64,000 nt of DNA from Cadophora sp. MPI-SDFR-AT-0126 (taxonomy: Eukaryota > Ascomycota > Leotiomycetes > Helotiales > Ploettnerulaceae). The notes under the pieces were generated by a model. It saw only the letters and a program-made list of their open reading frames with translations. It did no database searches and was not told the DNA's origin. Location: positions 1,984,001-2,048,000 of the forward strand of contig JAGMVK010000010.1 of NCBI GenBank assembly GCA_020747065.1, read 5' to 3'. A program made the translations under genes and the position numbers. This document shows, in pieces, positions 10,401 through 23,570 of this stretch; the first letter of the stretch is position 1; each line of letters starts with the position of its first letter.

Positions 10401-13400
10401 AACCCGGAGAATGGCCAACAAGGAGCATATCCAATCTGTCGCTGCAGTTTGGAACACACCCACTATCGAACCGATGCCAATGCTCTGCCTGGTGAGGCTC
10501 GTCGCAATGCTGTCAACCCGCTGAGCCATTTCTTGGAATGTAAGAGTGTTTCCATAAACATCCTTTAATGCCGTCCGATCGCTATACTTCTCGCTCATAG
10601 CATCAATGCGGTGAATGATTGTAGGGAATTGGCTAGGTAGTTCAAGGCCTGCGAGTTGTCAGTATCTTCATGGAAAGGCATCATCAGTTCAATGCACAAT
10701 TTAGATCGAATGTCTCACCTCTACCGGCTTCAATAGCACTATATACATCCTCCTCGGCATAAAGCGAGGGCCAAGCGATTTGTGTAGCAGGGTTCTCAAC
10801 GAGCTGGCGTAGTAGCTCATTAAAACTTCTTCCTAGAATTTCCGCGGCCTCGGGGAGGTAGAGATGCTGCTGTACGGCCATGAACACCAAAGTCTCACCC
10901 CCGCTGGTGCTCTGGTCCAAAATATCGATGGAAACATCATAGTCTGTCTGGCCGGTAGCAACAATATCGAGTTCACCGTCGCATCCTAGGATACTGCGGG
11001 CTTCTTGCACATTCTGACGATAATTCAAGAATGCTTGGAAGAGTGGACTGTGTGATGGCTCTCGTGGGACCTTGAGCTCGTTCAACAACGTGTCAAAAGG
11101 TATGCGTGAGTTGGCAAAGGCTGCTTGAGAGAGAGACCGCACATCTTTCAAGGTGTCAGTAAAAGTGTGGTGTGGTTTGCGCTTGAATCGCAACGGCAGA
11201 ATGTTCGGGAACATGCCCAGGCTGGAAAGAACATCGGGTTCCTTCCGATTACCATCAGCAACCCCGATACACATGTCGTCAACGTTCCCAGAATAGCGGT
11301 ATAGCAAGATATGAAAGACGCCGAGATATACGTGGAACGGTGTCACTTTCAATCGACGGCAGAGCTGGTCGATTGTGCCCGACGTCGATTGATCAATACG
11401 GAAACTGGCAGTATGAGACCCAAACTGTGAGTTCGGAGGCCTTTGCGATAAACCAGGAAGAGGCAGTATCGGAAGAGATTTCGGTACATCTGGAAATTGG
11501 CTGGCCCAAAAGGAGAGTTCCGTGGACCAGGCCCCACTCTCGTATTCTTGGATCTGCCTCAGCGTGAAGTCGGGATATTGAAGCATTGCAGACGACTTGG
11601 TCTCCAGTGTAGCAGTGTAGGCTTTTTCCAGGTCCGAGAGAAATATAACGTAGCTGATACCGTCCATGCATATGTGGTGGTACCCAAGAAGCAGCCAATG
11701 TCGTCCAGGAGAAATGGACAGTAGCTGAATGCGCACAACCTCGCCATGCTCAATGTCATATACATGTCCCTTCAATTGCTGCACAGCTTCTTCCACTTCC
11801 TTCTCACTGGTAATTGTAATTTTTTCGAGGCGCAGCAAAGACGTCTTGAGCACGGCTTGCTGCGGCTTCTTCGTTTCGCTGTCGGTGAAAAAGAAGGTAC
11901 GGAGTGCTTCGTGGCGTTGACCGACCGCGATGACAGCTTTCTCCAAGACATCAATCTGCAGCTTGCCACGCAGGTTGATGATGGTAGCGATATTAAAAGC
12001 TGTGGGATCTGATGCGTAGTGTTTCAGAAACCAAAATCTGGATTGGCCGAAAGACATAGGAACCGTCCTCAAAATTTGATTGTCTTCTGGAGATGGGGAC
12101 TTTTCAGCGCTGACACTATCATTGAGGTCGAATGAGAATGTTTCATCTGGTTCAGAAGGATCGGTTGACTGTCCTGGTGTAACATCAGACTCGGACGATG
12201 TAGGTGACGCAGGGGATGACTCGGTCACTGGCGGGGATGGTTGTGCTGGTTGAGGTGTTATTGTTGTGGCTGGAGCATGTGGTGGAGCAGCCGGGTTAGT
12301 TGTGCCCGATACTAATGGAATCATAGTCTTAGGGAGTAGGCTTTGTGCGGTAACGAGTAGATCGCGGACAGACGGCGCGTTCAGTATCTTCAAGAGTGGC
12401 ATGTCCATGCCTAGCTCCTTTGGAAACCACGAGCGAATATCGACTGCTACCAGGGAGTCGACTCCGAGCTCATCTAGACTGAGTTCTAGCATGGGCTTGT
12501 TTGGATCCGCTTGTAGAGCAACCTGGAGCTTCAGCAGAAAGCCGTCTAGTAGATGGGCCTCTGTAAGCTGCTATCTTATGGCAAGAATGTGGGAAAATTT
12601 CACATACCTTTGATGATCTCGAATACTCCTTCATGGCTGGTGGCTTCGAGAAGCCGAGCTTTTACTAGGATATTCCGCTTGTTTTTATTGTCTTCTGTTG
12701 CAATTTCGTCTCCTCGAGACACAAGATGTTGGAATACAGGGTCGGCAGAAAGATCACCTTTCTCGTCGTTGTCAAGACAAAAGCCCGTCTCGAATTCGCG
12801 GCTATCTGAGGATTCCGGTCTACTGGCAAGTACGCCCTCGGCAAAAATCTCGTGGGCGTCTTGCTCTGACAGCCAACTGTGACCGACCTTTCGCAGGTAT
12901 TCTTGTTGTTGTAATGTCAATTCACGAGATACATACCCAGTGCCCAGAATAACACCAATGTTGATGACGGATGCCGCAAGACCGCGAGCACGTCTTTGAG
13001 CAGCGAGACCTGCCATAAACGCGTTTGCAGCCCCATATATACTTTGCCCTGCATTTCCTGTTATGTAACTGACGGATGAAAAGAAGATGAAGAAGTCCAA
13101 TGTGTCCTCAGCAAAGATCTCGTCTAGGTAGATGCTCCCCTGCACCTTGGGTTGGAGCACCATCTGTAAACGTTCAGCATCAACATCAGGAAATAAAGCG
13201 TCACGGAGCACCATTGCTCCTTGCGCAATGCCAGCGATAGGTGGAAGACTCTCGGTGATACGTTTATGCAAGGCTCTGACATCTGCTCGGTTGGTGATAT
13301 CACTGTATTAAGAGTCAGTACATGAGTGTGTTTGGAGATCATACAAATGAAACTCAAAAGGAAGAGTACGCCAATGAAGACAGCATGACAAGAAACTCGA

Positions 13401-16400
13401 AGAGACAGAGGAAGAGCATTTGAGGCAGATAGTGAGCTTGAAGTGGGGATAGAATGGCCATACTTTGCAAAGACGCGAATTGTGCAGCCCAGTGATGCCA
13501 TCATTTCAATCCAGCCGGCATCGAGCTTCGGATTTCGACTGGAAATAACAATATAGCCGGCGCCGTGGCGGGCCATATATTCACATATTGACAGGCCCAA
13601 GCCACCTGTCAGTCCAACCATCCAGTACGTCCTGTCCCGAGCAAATTTGACCACAGTGCTAGCCGGTTGGAGTTGGACGAGGGCACCTGAGGATATGGGC
13701 CATGTGAGAATGGCCTGACTGCTTGTCGAGGCGGAGCGAAGAGCGAGATCTGCCAAAATGATAGAAGGGATGGTATGCTGCCTGGTAAAAGGTAGCTTTG
13801 CACCAGCAATCGCCGCGGCCGCGTGACGAAGCGGATTAGAACTTGAGGGAAAGTTGGAGACAGAAGACAAGGAAGACAAATCAACTGCCCAGTGGGGTTC
13901 TTTACTGGTCTGCTGTTTCTGGTTCCATACGACACACGTTGGGGGGACCGCACGTGTAGCAGTCGAAATCAGATCGGACTCCCCTCCTACTATCACCAGA
14001 CGAGATAGTTGACGAGGTAAAGCTTTTTGCAGTGCTTGAATTGTTACGCGGGGGTGCACTTTGATCCATGGGCGAGAGTAGACCTCCCCGGTGGTGATGT
14101 TGCTGGTGATGAGAGTCAAGCGGACTCCAGTCCTTGCTGCAATCTGATTCAAGGCCGCACCTAGCGAAAAGCTTGGATCAAGAACGGCAATCTCTTCGCC
14201 AGGTTGGGTGGATTGGAGGATTTGTTCAGCAAGTAATTGGTCATCGAATTGGAGCAAAATTGACAACGGGTCTGCAATGCTCGGTATTGGAACAGTCCAG
14301 TGATCTGGGACTTGCACGCGAGACTCTAGCGTAGTAGATATGAGAACCACATGAGTTCCACCGTCGACTTTAGAGCCAGTGGACAAGTACCGAATGTCAC
14401 CGTGGGCTAGAGAGATGGGGTGAAGTAGCGAATGTGAGATTTGGACTTGAATTCCATTGTCAAGGACAGCAGGAAGATTGTTTGGGCGGTTGGGAAACTG
14501 CTCGACAACGAAACTTGACCCGGATTGCCGTACGGATACAACTCTATTCTCGACTGAAATCTCGTCGGTAACCAAACGCCGGCCTGCGTTGTATCGTTGG
14601 TTGCGACGAGGGCTGGATTGAACTCGCGGAACCAAGATAGTGCCGTTCCTTATCACCAACTCGGGCTCCCTGTACCAGAGTAGATTGTTCTCTCGACCCG
14701 TTCGATCCCAAGACTCCACGGCCTCAAGTTGTAGAATTTTGCTGGCAATCACGTCACCATCTACGTCCGCAGCCGTAGCAAAATCCAACAATTGAATATG
14801 CAGATGGTTCGTCTCCTTGACTAGGGTTCGTTGTAAACCTCGAAACATATTGCGGTAGGGGCTATCTGTGAGAGCACCTTGGGTGCACCAGACAACTGTC
14901 TTGCTCTGTTTGAAGAATGCTTGAAGCCCAGCCAGTCGTGCTGCTGTGATGTCTTCAAAGATTGATTCTTCTTCTAGATCCACCAAACTTATCACCGTCC
15001 CAAGGAATGGTAACAGGGACGGAGATACATCTGTGAGGGATCGGAATTGCTGGACGGCAATGTAGTGGCGGCTCACTGCAGCTCCGATGTGGGATACTAA
15101 GGCTGAAGTCCGAACCGTGGTGCCACCGATGATTGTGAGCGAAGCGGCTTCAAGAGGCGAGGAGGTGACCTCCAAGGGTTCCCGCAGAAAAGCAATGCGG
15201 TCGTCGATAGCTTGAGTACTGATGACAGATAGTGGAAGAGGGAACGTTTCATTATGTGGAGAGATGGCCTCAATATTCGAGAAGCCGGTCCTTCTCATTA
15301 AACTTTCCCATTCCGCTGCGGAGACACAGGGGGTGAGCTGGCGCCCATCCTCATAGCCAAGCCACCACCCAGGCAGACTTCCGAAGATGAAGCTGAATCG
15401 TACTGGGGCATGATCCGTCACTTCAAGAAGGATCAGCCGACCCCCAGGCCGTAACAGCTGTCGGACATTGTGCAGTGTGTCTTCCAGCTTACGCGTAGCA
15501 TGCAGAACCATCGAAGCGATGACAAGATCATATGAATGTGGTGTGTAGCCCTGTTCGACGATGTCGCGTTCAATGTCAAGCACTTTGAAGACCATGCGGC
15601 GGCGATGTTGCACAAATCTTTCCTCGGCCTTTTCGAAAAAGCCGCTCGAGATATCTGTGTAAGTATAGGAAGTATATGATCCTTGGAGTTCTTGAAGAAC
15701 CAGTTCACTGACACCGCCAGTTCCTGCGCCTACGCGATTATCAGTTCACTTTATCCAGACCACCATCGTTCCATAGAACCACAAGAAAGAAGGTTGGTAC
15801 TCACCAATTTCGAGCACGTTCATGTGTGGATAACGAAAGCTGAGCTGGCCAGCCATCCTTGCCACGTCTTGAAGATAGATGTCCATGCCCAGAGAGTATT
15901 TGTAAAAGTCATTCAGCAGATTGTCTTCCATCATGGGCTCTAAGATGTTGATCTCTTGCCGGATCGCCGATAGTAAGTTATCCCCAACAGCTCGAATAAG
16001 CCGAAGATCGATACTGTCAGAATAGCTAGAAAATAGCGAGTTAGGATGCGTTAAATGGACGCTGTGAGTATAAAGGTTGAGCCACGTACCGCTTGGTGAT
16101 CTCGACAATGTCTTCGAAACAGTCACTGTCCCACTCCTTCTTGACAAATGGATGAGTTCCTTTGGCCACCCATGCTATAGTATGATCAAAGTACCCATAC
16201 ATCATCTGAAAGTACTTTTCAAGCATAGGCCGCTCTGTCTGGGGGACAGCTGAGTGCGCGAGTCGAATATAGTAATAAGCAACCCGTTCCATCAGAATGG
16301 ACAGGGAATAGTCATTTGAACGCTCGGCATCTCGCCACATGTCTGCATTTCCGGTTGGTGCATCCGCTCCCAATGAAGTCTCGAAGAAGATGTTCACGTC

Positions 16401-19400
16401 GTTCGAGGGACCCAGCGGAGTCAGCGGAGTAGTACGGAGACCTTGTAGCTGAATCAGAGTCCATGTGCCTCCACTTGAGTGTACTTCAACATCGCCAGAT
16501 AAGTTACTTAATTTCCCTGGTGCTATACAAGAGTAGAATGGCAGGCTGGACCCAGGAGGACCTTTTAGTTGGGCACAAGCTGATGGGTTGATGCGAAGAA
16601 GGTCGATGGCTGTTGGGAGGTAGATAGATTGAATTCTCCCATCGCCTGGAGAACTGTATGCAAGAATGATGGTTTGAATTGCGCAATCCAGTGTTCCAGG
16701 GTGGATAAGCAATGGTTCATCGAGCTCAAATTCCGAATCGGGTGTTTGGATGTAGCCAGTTGCTTCATTCAGACGCCTTTTTGTGTCCCGAAGCTTACGA
16801 AATGGGCCTGTGTAGCCAAAGCCCATGTCACTGGTCGTGCCATAGAAACGCTCTGCATCAACGTCAAGAAATTCACCAGTAGCCTTGTATGGGGATGGAA
16901 GCAGATCAGGAGCATACACTCCAAGAGTTACTCGAAGCTTCCCGCCGGAATTCTTTGCCATGCCCGATTGACTTTTGGTCGAAGAAGAGTGGAAGGCCCA
17001 TACCGCTTCTACCGAATTGTCCGATGATTCTACCACTCGCAGGCTGAAGAGGGTTTCCACGTTGGACTTCTCTTCCAGAACCAATGCTTGGCCTATTGTC
17101 ACGTCGTAGAGATCTATGAGCTGCACTGACTCATTGCCATAGATCTGTACCACCGCTTCCACAGCCGCACATAGGTAACCTGCTGCAGGAAAAATGATCT
17201 GTTGCTCTACTTGATGGTGATTAAGCCATGGAACCTCTCGGGGGCTGATGTAATTCCTCCAGCGAAATTCATTGTCGGTACCGTCCAATGCTCTAACACC
17301 CAGAAGTTGGTGGGGTTGCTGGTCGTTGGACCGAAAGGCCTTGGAGTATCGCGACTCTTGCCAGTAGCTACGATCATGCTCCCAGGCATATGTAGGAACG
17401 TCTTTCAATAATTTTGGTCCAGAATCGTTGGTGTCGAGTCGCAGACTTTGCTCAAAGGCTGCGAAATCGACTGCTTTGTCTCCGAAATGACTGCCACAGC
17501 GCACCTAATCCCTCCGCAAATGCCTCAATGTCGTTGGCGCCGCGACGAAGTATCCCGGTGTACGAAATGGCCTGACCTGCAGCGGACTGAATAGTCTGTA
17601 CCGTTGGGCTTTTCAGAGCCGGGTGTGGTCCAACTTCGACGGCCATTTCGAATGGCCCATGTGCACCTGTTGCATACTCCACTGCTTGAGAAAACAGAAC
17701 CTTGTTCACCATGTTTCTGCTCCAGTACTCTGCCGTCAAGGATTCTGAGCCAATTAAATCGAGATCCTTGCCGTAGACACTGGAAACCCAAATTGGATAG
17801 TCGTTGCCACTTGGCCGAAGCTGGACCTGAATATTACACAGAGTGAGTGCTTCAATATATGGATCTGCACAGGGCAGCATATGGCTCGAGTGATACGCCT
17901 TATCGACCTTGAGTAATTTGGCAAATTTGTTTTCATCTTCCATGAGAATCTTCGCTTCTTCAATTGCGTCCAGGTCACCAGAAAGGGTCAGACTATCCGG
18001 AGAGTTACTCGCTGCAATACAGATGCGACCCGCAAGTCCATCAAGCTCGCACAGACTTTCAGCATCCTCGTAAGTCGTTCCAACAGCCATCATGCCGCCT
18101 ATTCCTGAGCCCACAGGGCCTTTGGCGAGATGCAAGAAGTAGCCACGATAATACGCAATTCGAATTGCATCCTCTGCTGAAATGTAGCCGGCAGCGTATG
18201 CTGCGGCTATTTCACCTGATGAATGGCCCACAACTGCTCGAAACTTAATACCTGCGGCGCGTAAATGCTCAACAAGTATAATCTGCACTGCTGTGCACAA
18301 AGGTTGCGAAAAAGCAGCCTCGGATATACGAGAAGTGTTCTTGTCCTTCTTGAGCTCCTCACTCAGTGACCAGGTAGGGACGTGTTCCACATGGAGGGTG
18401 GCGAGGGATCGTTCAAGGCGCTCCAGAGTTTGTATTGCGATTTTGGAGCTTCCCAGCAGCTGAGCTCCCATAGACGGCCATTGCGCGCCCTGTCCAGTGA
18501 AAATCCCAAGAAGTCTTGGATGAGCTGAGCTTCCAGATAACGTTGCAGTGTTGACCGTCAATGCTCCAGCACCTGTCACTACTAATCCCTCGAGCTTTGT
18601 AATGAGGCTCTTCACATCGAGCGCACTAATAGGAAGTCGCACTGGAAGAATGGATCGCCGGCTGTTCAAGGTCCAAGACAGGTCGCGCAGGTCAACGGAT
18701 TCATTGGCACTAAGATAGGCAGCATACTCTGCCAAAATGCCAGTGAGGCCCTTCTCTGTGGCTGCGGAGAATGTGAATGGGCTGAACGAAGCGACTGAAT
18801 GCTTCGGAACGTCCGATGATATGATTGGTGGTTGGGATGGGGTGCGCTCTTGGGTTGGCTCGCGATTGCTGTAGCTCTCGAGAATTGCATGTGCATTGGC
18901 TCCACCAAAGCCGAAGCTATTGACACTCACTCGTCGCGGAACACCTCTCGGGAGGACAGGCCATGCTTGAGATTTCTTCACGATCTCGAGATGCGTATAA
19001 AACGGACGGACGCGAGGGTTCAGTTCGTTGAGAAGTAGATTAGGCGGAATCACGGCGTTCTGCAAAGACAGCGAGCCCTTCAAAACGCCGGCGACTCCAG
19101 CTGTTCCTTCTGTATGACCGATGATGGTCTTGATGGACCCTACATAGAGCGGAGAATCCGAGGGAGATGGCAAATAGCAGGATTCTGGACCAAAAAAAGC
19201 ATTGTTGATTGCTTCTGCTTCGATGGGATCGCCAGCAGGAGTACCTAGTTTTCTTAGTCAGCATGGAAGTTTAGCCATTCCATCCCTTGATATGCACAAC
19301 GACAGAATACCGACAATCACGATAGACTTCCCAATAACATCACTCAATCGCGCGGGAAGTCCATATGAGAAGTCGCAAGGGTTGTATGGAGGCTCACCGG

Positions 19401-20373
19401 TGCCATGGGCCTCGAAGTACTGAGGTCGATCGGATTTCTTGGACAAGTCAAGCCCCGCTTTCTTGTAGGTCGACCGAATAAGATCAGCTTGAGCAGAAGC
19501 GCTGGGCATCGTGATTCCCTTAGTCCGACCGTCCTGGTTGATGCCAGTTTCTCGAACAATACATTCGATAGAATCGCCGTCAGCCAGTGCCTTGCTGAGC
19601 GTCTTCAAAACGAGCGCAGCGACTCCCTCTCCTCGGGCGTAACCGTTGGCGTCTTTATCCCACATTCGAGAACGACCGTCGGGTGAAAGCATCTGTAATT
19701 TGCTCTCCGCAATGTACTGATCCGGACCTAGCAGCAGATTGCTTCCACCGACCACAGCAGCTGTGGACTCCCCAGCACGGAGGCTTTGAACTGCTTGATG
19801 TAATGCGACAAGACTCGATGAGCATGCAGTATCAATAGTCATCGACGGGCCACTCCAGTTGAAGAAGTATGAAACTCGGTTCGAGAGGATGCTCCGAGCA
19901 GTTCCCGATGCAAAGTAAGTTGGTATAGCGTTGATATCGCGGGCCATGAGTTCAGTATAATCCGCACTCATGACGCCTACAAAAACACCCGTCTTCGAAC
20001 CTTGCAGTTTGTCCATGGAAAGTCCTGCTCTCTCTAATCCCTCGTACACGGTTTCCAAGAGAATGCGTTGTTGCGGATCAACCGAGTTAGCCTCGATAGG
20101 CTTGACGCCAAAGAACTGGGCATCAAAAACACTGATGTCGTCTTCCAATAGGTACGAATGTTTAACATTGGATGTTCCATGGTGTTGACTATCTTTGTGA
20201 TAGAACGAAGTTGGATTGAAACGGCTGTTCGGGATCTCTTTAAGCACATCTCGAGGATGTCGTAGCAGCTCCCACAATTTGGTTGGTGACGACGAGTCTC
20301 CTGGAAAGCGACAGGCACTACCGATGATGGCAACAGGTTCGTTTGGGAAGTCGTGGACCACCTTGGAGGTCAT
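7488..20373 (-). CDS. Hybrid PKS-NRPS megasynthase, with an apparent 1-nt frameshift between AT and DH
   Basis: Nine exons: 20373-19398, 19244-16090, 16025-15805, 15729-13464, 13302-12608, 12560-10719, 10648-10380, 10275-9778, 9659-7488. All eight introns are GT-AG and keep phase; skipping one base near 17490 gives about 4,030 residues. Domains in order: KS (DTACSSS, EAHGTG), AT ([16 protein letters not shown]), DH ([21 protein letters not shown]), C-methyltransferase (GAGTGGVSE), ER-like region without a nucleotide-binding motif, KR ([15 protein letters not shown]), ACP (GVDSL), C (HHICMDG), A ([28 protein letters not shown]), T (IGGSSL), R ([14 protein letters not shown]). The R domain keeps the Tyr-Lys pair, so reductive release to an aldehyde is expected rather than Dieckmann cyclisation. 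Layout matches CcsA/CheA/ACE1. At 17487-17496 the conserved frame shifts by one base after ALW; unshifted translation stops at 17452. Confidence 0.93.
17452..17504 (-). other. Frameshift point in the PKS-NRPS gene
   Basis: Translation matches AT-domain sequence up to a Trp codon at 17494-17496 and resumes as HFGDKAVDF one frame over from 17489. Exactly one extra base lies between. The flanks are conserved on both sides, and the only GT-AG pair spanning the point would make a 14-nt intron, too short to splice. Phase bookkeeping over all nine exons closes only if one base is removed here. If real, the product ends after the AT domain and lacks DH to R. Confidence 0.8.
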
Positions 20374-20983
20374 CTTGCTCGGCGGGAGAGTCTTGCTAAT
20401 GTTGCTTTCGATCCCGTATTGCGGCTCCTCTTCTCTCAGAAGACAGTTGAAGTTCTCGTTTCAGGCTATGTTGAATTGTATCGATATGAATCCTAGCAAT
20501 GGGAGAATGTATCATTTCCGCAGTGGCTTTTGATAGATAGTCATGCTGTCGACCAGCTCCAGGGCTAAGGACAGTTGGGTCCGGCCAGTTCTGTACAAGT
20601 CCGGCTAGTCAGTGACCATTCGCCATTGCATCGGGGTTTCAACGATTCCGAATGGATTGTACACATACCGTAGATACGCATATAGTCACGATGGTCAAAT
20701 TCGTGACTAGTTAGACAGTCCTTTCGGGGCAAGGGCAATACTCGACTCCCGGAGTCAGTCATCATAAATTCTACCTATTCCGGCAACGAATTCGTGCTTC
20801 GGAACTCCGTTTTTTTCGAAGATTATTTGTATGCCACCTCTCCACACTGCTATTTCTCCAACATACGCACTTGCGCGCAGTCGGTAACCTCCAGTTGAAG
20901 ATTTCAACTTTTGATATCACTTGAAGTTTACGTAAACCATCATCTTTGCCCTGCGAAGACTTCGGTGCTTCTCTGTCGCCATC
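20374..20983. promoter_or_regulatory. Divergent promoter between PKS-NRPS and hydrolase genes
   Basis: 610 bp between two outward-reading starts. It holds the near-perfect palindrome GACTCC-C-GGAGTC (20744-20756) and CGGAACTCCG (20800-20809). The placement suggests joint control of the megasynthase and the hydrolase. Confidence 0.55.
20744..20756. promoter_or_regulatory. Palindromic element GACTCC-C-GGAGTC
   Basis: Two 6-bp inverted arms surround a single C. The 11-mer TCCCGGAGTCA (20747-20757) recurs exactly at 27827-27837, upstream of the monooxygenase gene. The form suits a Zn2Cys6 dimer site; binding is inferred. Confidence 0.45.
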
Positions 20984-22422
20984 ATGCAACAATTTTTCCC
21001 AGGCATATTTTTTAACTTCGAGACAGTACGGATTGTGGGAACGATCTCCACTGGAGGTGCTGAACTTGCTGAATGCCTCGATGCTGTAGGACAGATCAAG
21101 GACAACGATCCCGAGAGTTGGCATCTCGCTTGGGCCGAACAAGCTCGAAAGGCAGAAGTCATAGGACAAGAGGCTCGCAAGAATGGCCACCGCGCCGCTG
21201 CCAAAAATGCTTTCTTACGTGCCTCGAATTATACCCGTGCGAGTTACTATATGATGGCAGGGAGAGGGCCGCTCCGTCCAGATCCGCGTCTACTATTGCT
21301 GTGTACAAAGGCTGTTGGCCTGTTCCGAGATGCCACCCAATTTTTCGACCCCAATACTATTCAAGCAATCAATATTCCATATGAGGGTCACACACTGTCA
21401 GGGTACCTGCATCTTCCACCGTCATGGCGACGAGTTCCGGGGAGACAAACTCCCCTCCTAATTGCTAACAGTGGTGCCGACGGACTCTCGGAGGAGATTT
21501 ATTTCTTTGTGGCGGCCGCTGCTCAAGAGCTGGGCTATGCAATTATCACATATGAAGGTCCTGGCCAAGGCTTAGCATTGCATAGAGATGGTTTGCATCT
21601 CCGGCCCGACTGGGAGGTGGTTGTCAGTGCCGTCATAGACCAGGTGGAGGTGCTTGCAAGAGAACAACCACAGCTGGACCTTGATTTGGATCATATTGCC
21701 ATATGGGGAACATCCCTGGGGGGATACTTTGCGTTACGAGCAGCAGCGGAGGACTCTCGCATCAAAGCATGTATCGCTATCGACCCTGTGCACGACTTCT
21801 GGGATTTTGCTACAACGCAGGTACCGAAGTCATTTCTCGCTGCCTGGGCCCGCGGATGGATTGGAGATGGCTCGGTAGACCGGGTCATTGGCTTACTCAT
21901 GCGGCTAGCATTTCAAATGCACTGGAATATTTCCCTCACCGGCGCTATCTTTGGCTTGGGCCAACCTTCCAAGATTATGCAAGCAATGAAAACCTATACG
22001 CTACGACTTCCTGATGGCGGCAGCTTGTTACAACGTATCAACTGCCCCGTTCTAGTCACTGTATGTAATTTTCATCTCAAATCATTCTCCCGAGTCTGAA
22101 ATTTCGATCCGAGGTCCACTTAGCGAGTGATGTCTCGAGAAACGGTCGGAGATCATTAGGGGACACCATGGCTTTGTTTCTTTCAGGGCTAATTCGCTTA
22201 CAGGGTGCTAGTCGATCCCTGTATTTGGATGTTTCGGAACATTCAACTGCGGTGTTTGACGGGTTGACAAATCTCAAGGAACGCGTGACGAAACAGTTAT
22301 GGGTCGCCACAAGTCCCGGTGATGGAGGTCTCCAGGCCAAGGTTGGCGCACTTGCGTTGTCCAACCAGTACGTCTTCCGCTTTCTCGACGAACAGTTTGG
22401 CATCAAACGGGAGGGACTGTGA
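20984..22422 (+). CDS. Alpha/beta hydrolase of the CcsE/PyiE/ORF3 type
   Basis: Two exons (20984-22060, 22204-22422; GT-AG) encode 431 residues. The N-terminal 120 residues are a helical cap (AEQARKAEVIGQEARKNG, ASNYTRASYYMMAGRG). The hydrolase core follows, with LLIANSGADGLSEE, TYEGPGQGLALHRDGLHLRPDWE and the nucleophile elbow WGTSLGGYFALRAA. The second exon carries SPGDGGLQAKVGA; I see no histidine in the C-terminal 50 residues where a catalytic-triad His usually sits. In cytochalasan clusters such hydrolases are needed for pyrrolone (isoindolone precursor) formation after reductive chain release, possibly promoting a Knoevenagel-type condensation. It starts 610 bp from the PKS-NRPS start and is transcribed away from it. 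Confidence 0.85.
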
Positions 22423-23501
22423 GGACATCGATCGCATGGCCCTAGACATTATCGAGGCTGTGTGGCCTACTCGCTGGAGTAGCTAAGGAGAGAACCTTTG
22501 GATGCTGATCAAGTAAGTTGAAAGCAGCTATTAATCACGTTTTATATATTGAATCGTTTCTCGAGCGTATGAGTAAGGAACACCGAGACACGCCATGCTC
22601 TCAAGTGAATGAAGTGTCTGGTCTCTGTGAACAATGTTTGACCACTGAATCGAATTGAACCCCTCTGCCACTTTTGATCTCTTGATGCCGCTCAGTATAT
22701 CAGTTCCCTACTGAGCTCTCATTACATACAAACATACAAGTGATAGTCTTGAGGGACGGCCTGGGGATTCTCGCCTGTAAGGCTGTCTGAGAGAACTGAG
22801 GATTTGTGGAAAATGCACAGAAAAGGACCTCGCTAAGCGCGTCACGATACTGGAGCCATATGAGAGACGAGTGCGCAATGACGATGCTGAGGTTCGTTGC
22901 CTCTGGGAATCTCAAATGTCCGGGGTGAGGTGAAGTAACAGACTAATCTATTCAAGTACAATTTCAGATTGGGTCTCATTTCTTATTATTAAGCGAACAG
23001 GAAACATCCACACACGAAGTGAAAAAAAACCCCCAGGTATTCCAGAGATTTATGACACGGAAAAAGAGAACAGTGCTTAAGACATCTAATTTCTGCTCCA
23101 AGAGCCGTTCAACTTTATAAGGAAATCTCAGAGACGAGTGGAATGAATTGTGGCAGCGCAATTGAAATCTCAAGCCAAAAGTCATTTGGCACTTCATTGG
23201 AACGGCAATCAAAATTTGTGCCTAACTTGATACACCTCATGATACCTCTATTTTTGATCGGCTAGACTTATTACACCTTCTTTCAAAATTCCTCGAACTT
23301 GCTTTGAAATCAACCACTTTGCATTTTCGGCCGATCAACTCCACGGCTAAGATGCACCGGCGGGGGAATTATGATGCCGTGTTGAGATCGGAATCGGAAC
23401 TCATCTTGCCAATTTTATATCACCCCGATTGGCCACAGATGTCAGATTCAAAGGATTCATATTTTGATCAGAACCTACCGAATTGTGGAAGATAGAAGTG
23501 T

Positions 23502-23523
23502 GGGGGGGGGGGGGGGGGGGGGG
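23502..23523. repeat. Poly-G run (22 bp)
   Basis: An uninterrupted run of 22 G in the transporter promoter. It could form a G-quadruplex and is prone to length error in sequencing. Confidence 0.9.
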
Positions 23524-23559
23524 TCATGCCACGCTCACGACCCTTCGCTTCGCCCACTC

Positions 23560-23570
23560 ACTCCGATTGG
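23560..23570. promoter_or_regulatory. ACTCCGATTGG element, copy 3
   Basis: Identical to the 11-mers at 4546 and 4618 before the other MFS gene. The sites before the two transporters share a wider context (CTCACTCCGATTGGCTG at 4544 and 23558). Confidence 0.4.

Noticed and set aside
13303..13463. Continuation of the KR-domain frame through this stretch, giving a long alternative protein end
   Set aside because: The conserved KR sequence continues after a GT-AG intron here; the read-through has no similarity to KR domains.
13900..14700. A working ER domain within the megasynthase
   Set aside because: The region has the size and place of an ER domain but no nucleotide-binding glycine motif, and a trans-ER gene is present.
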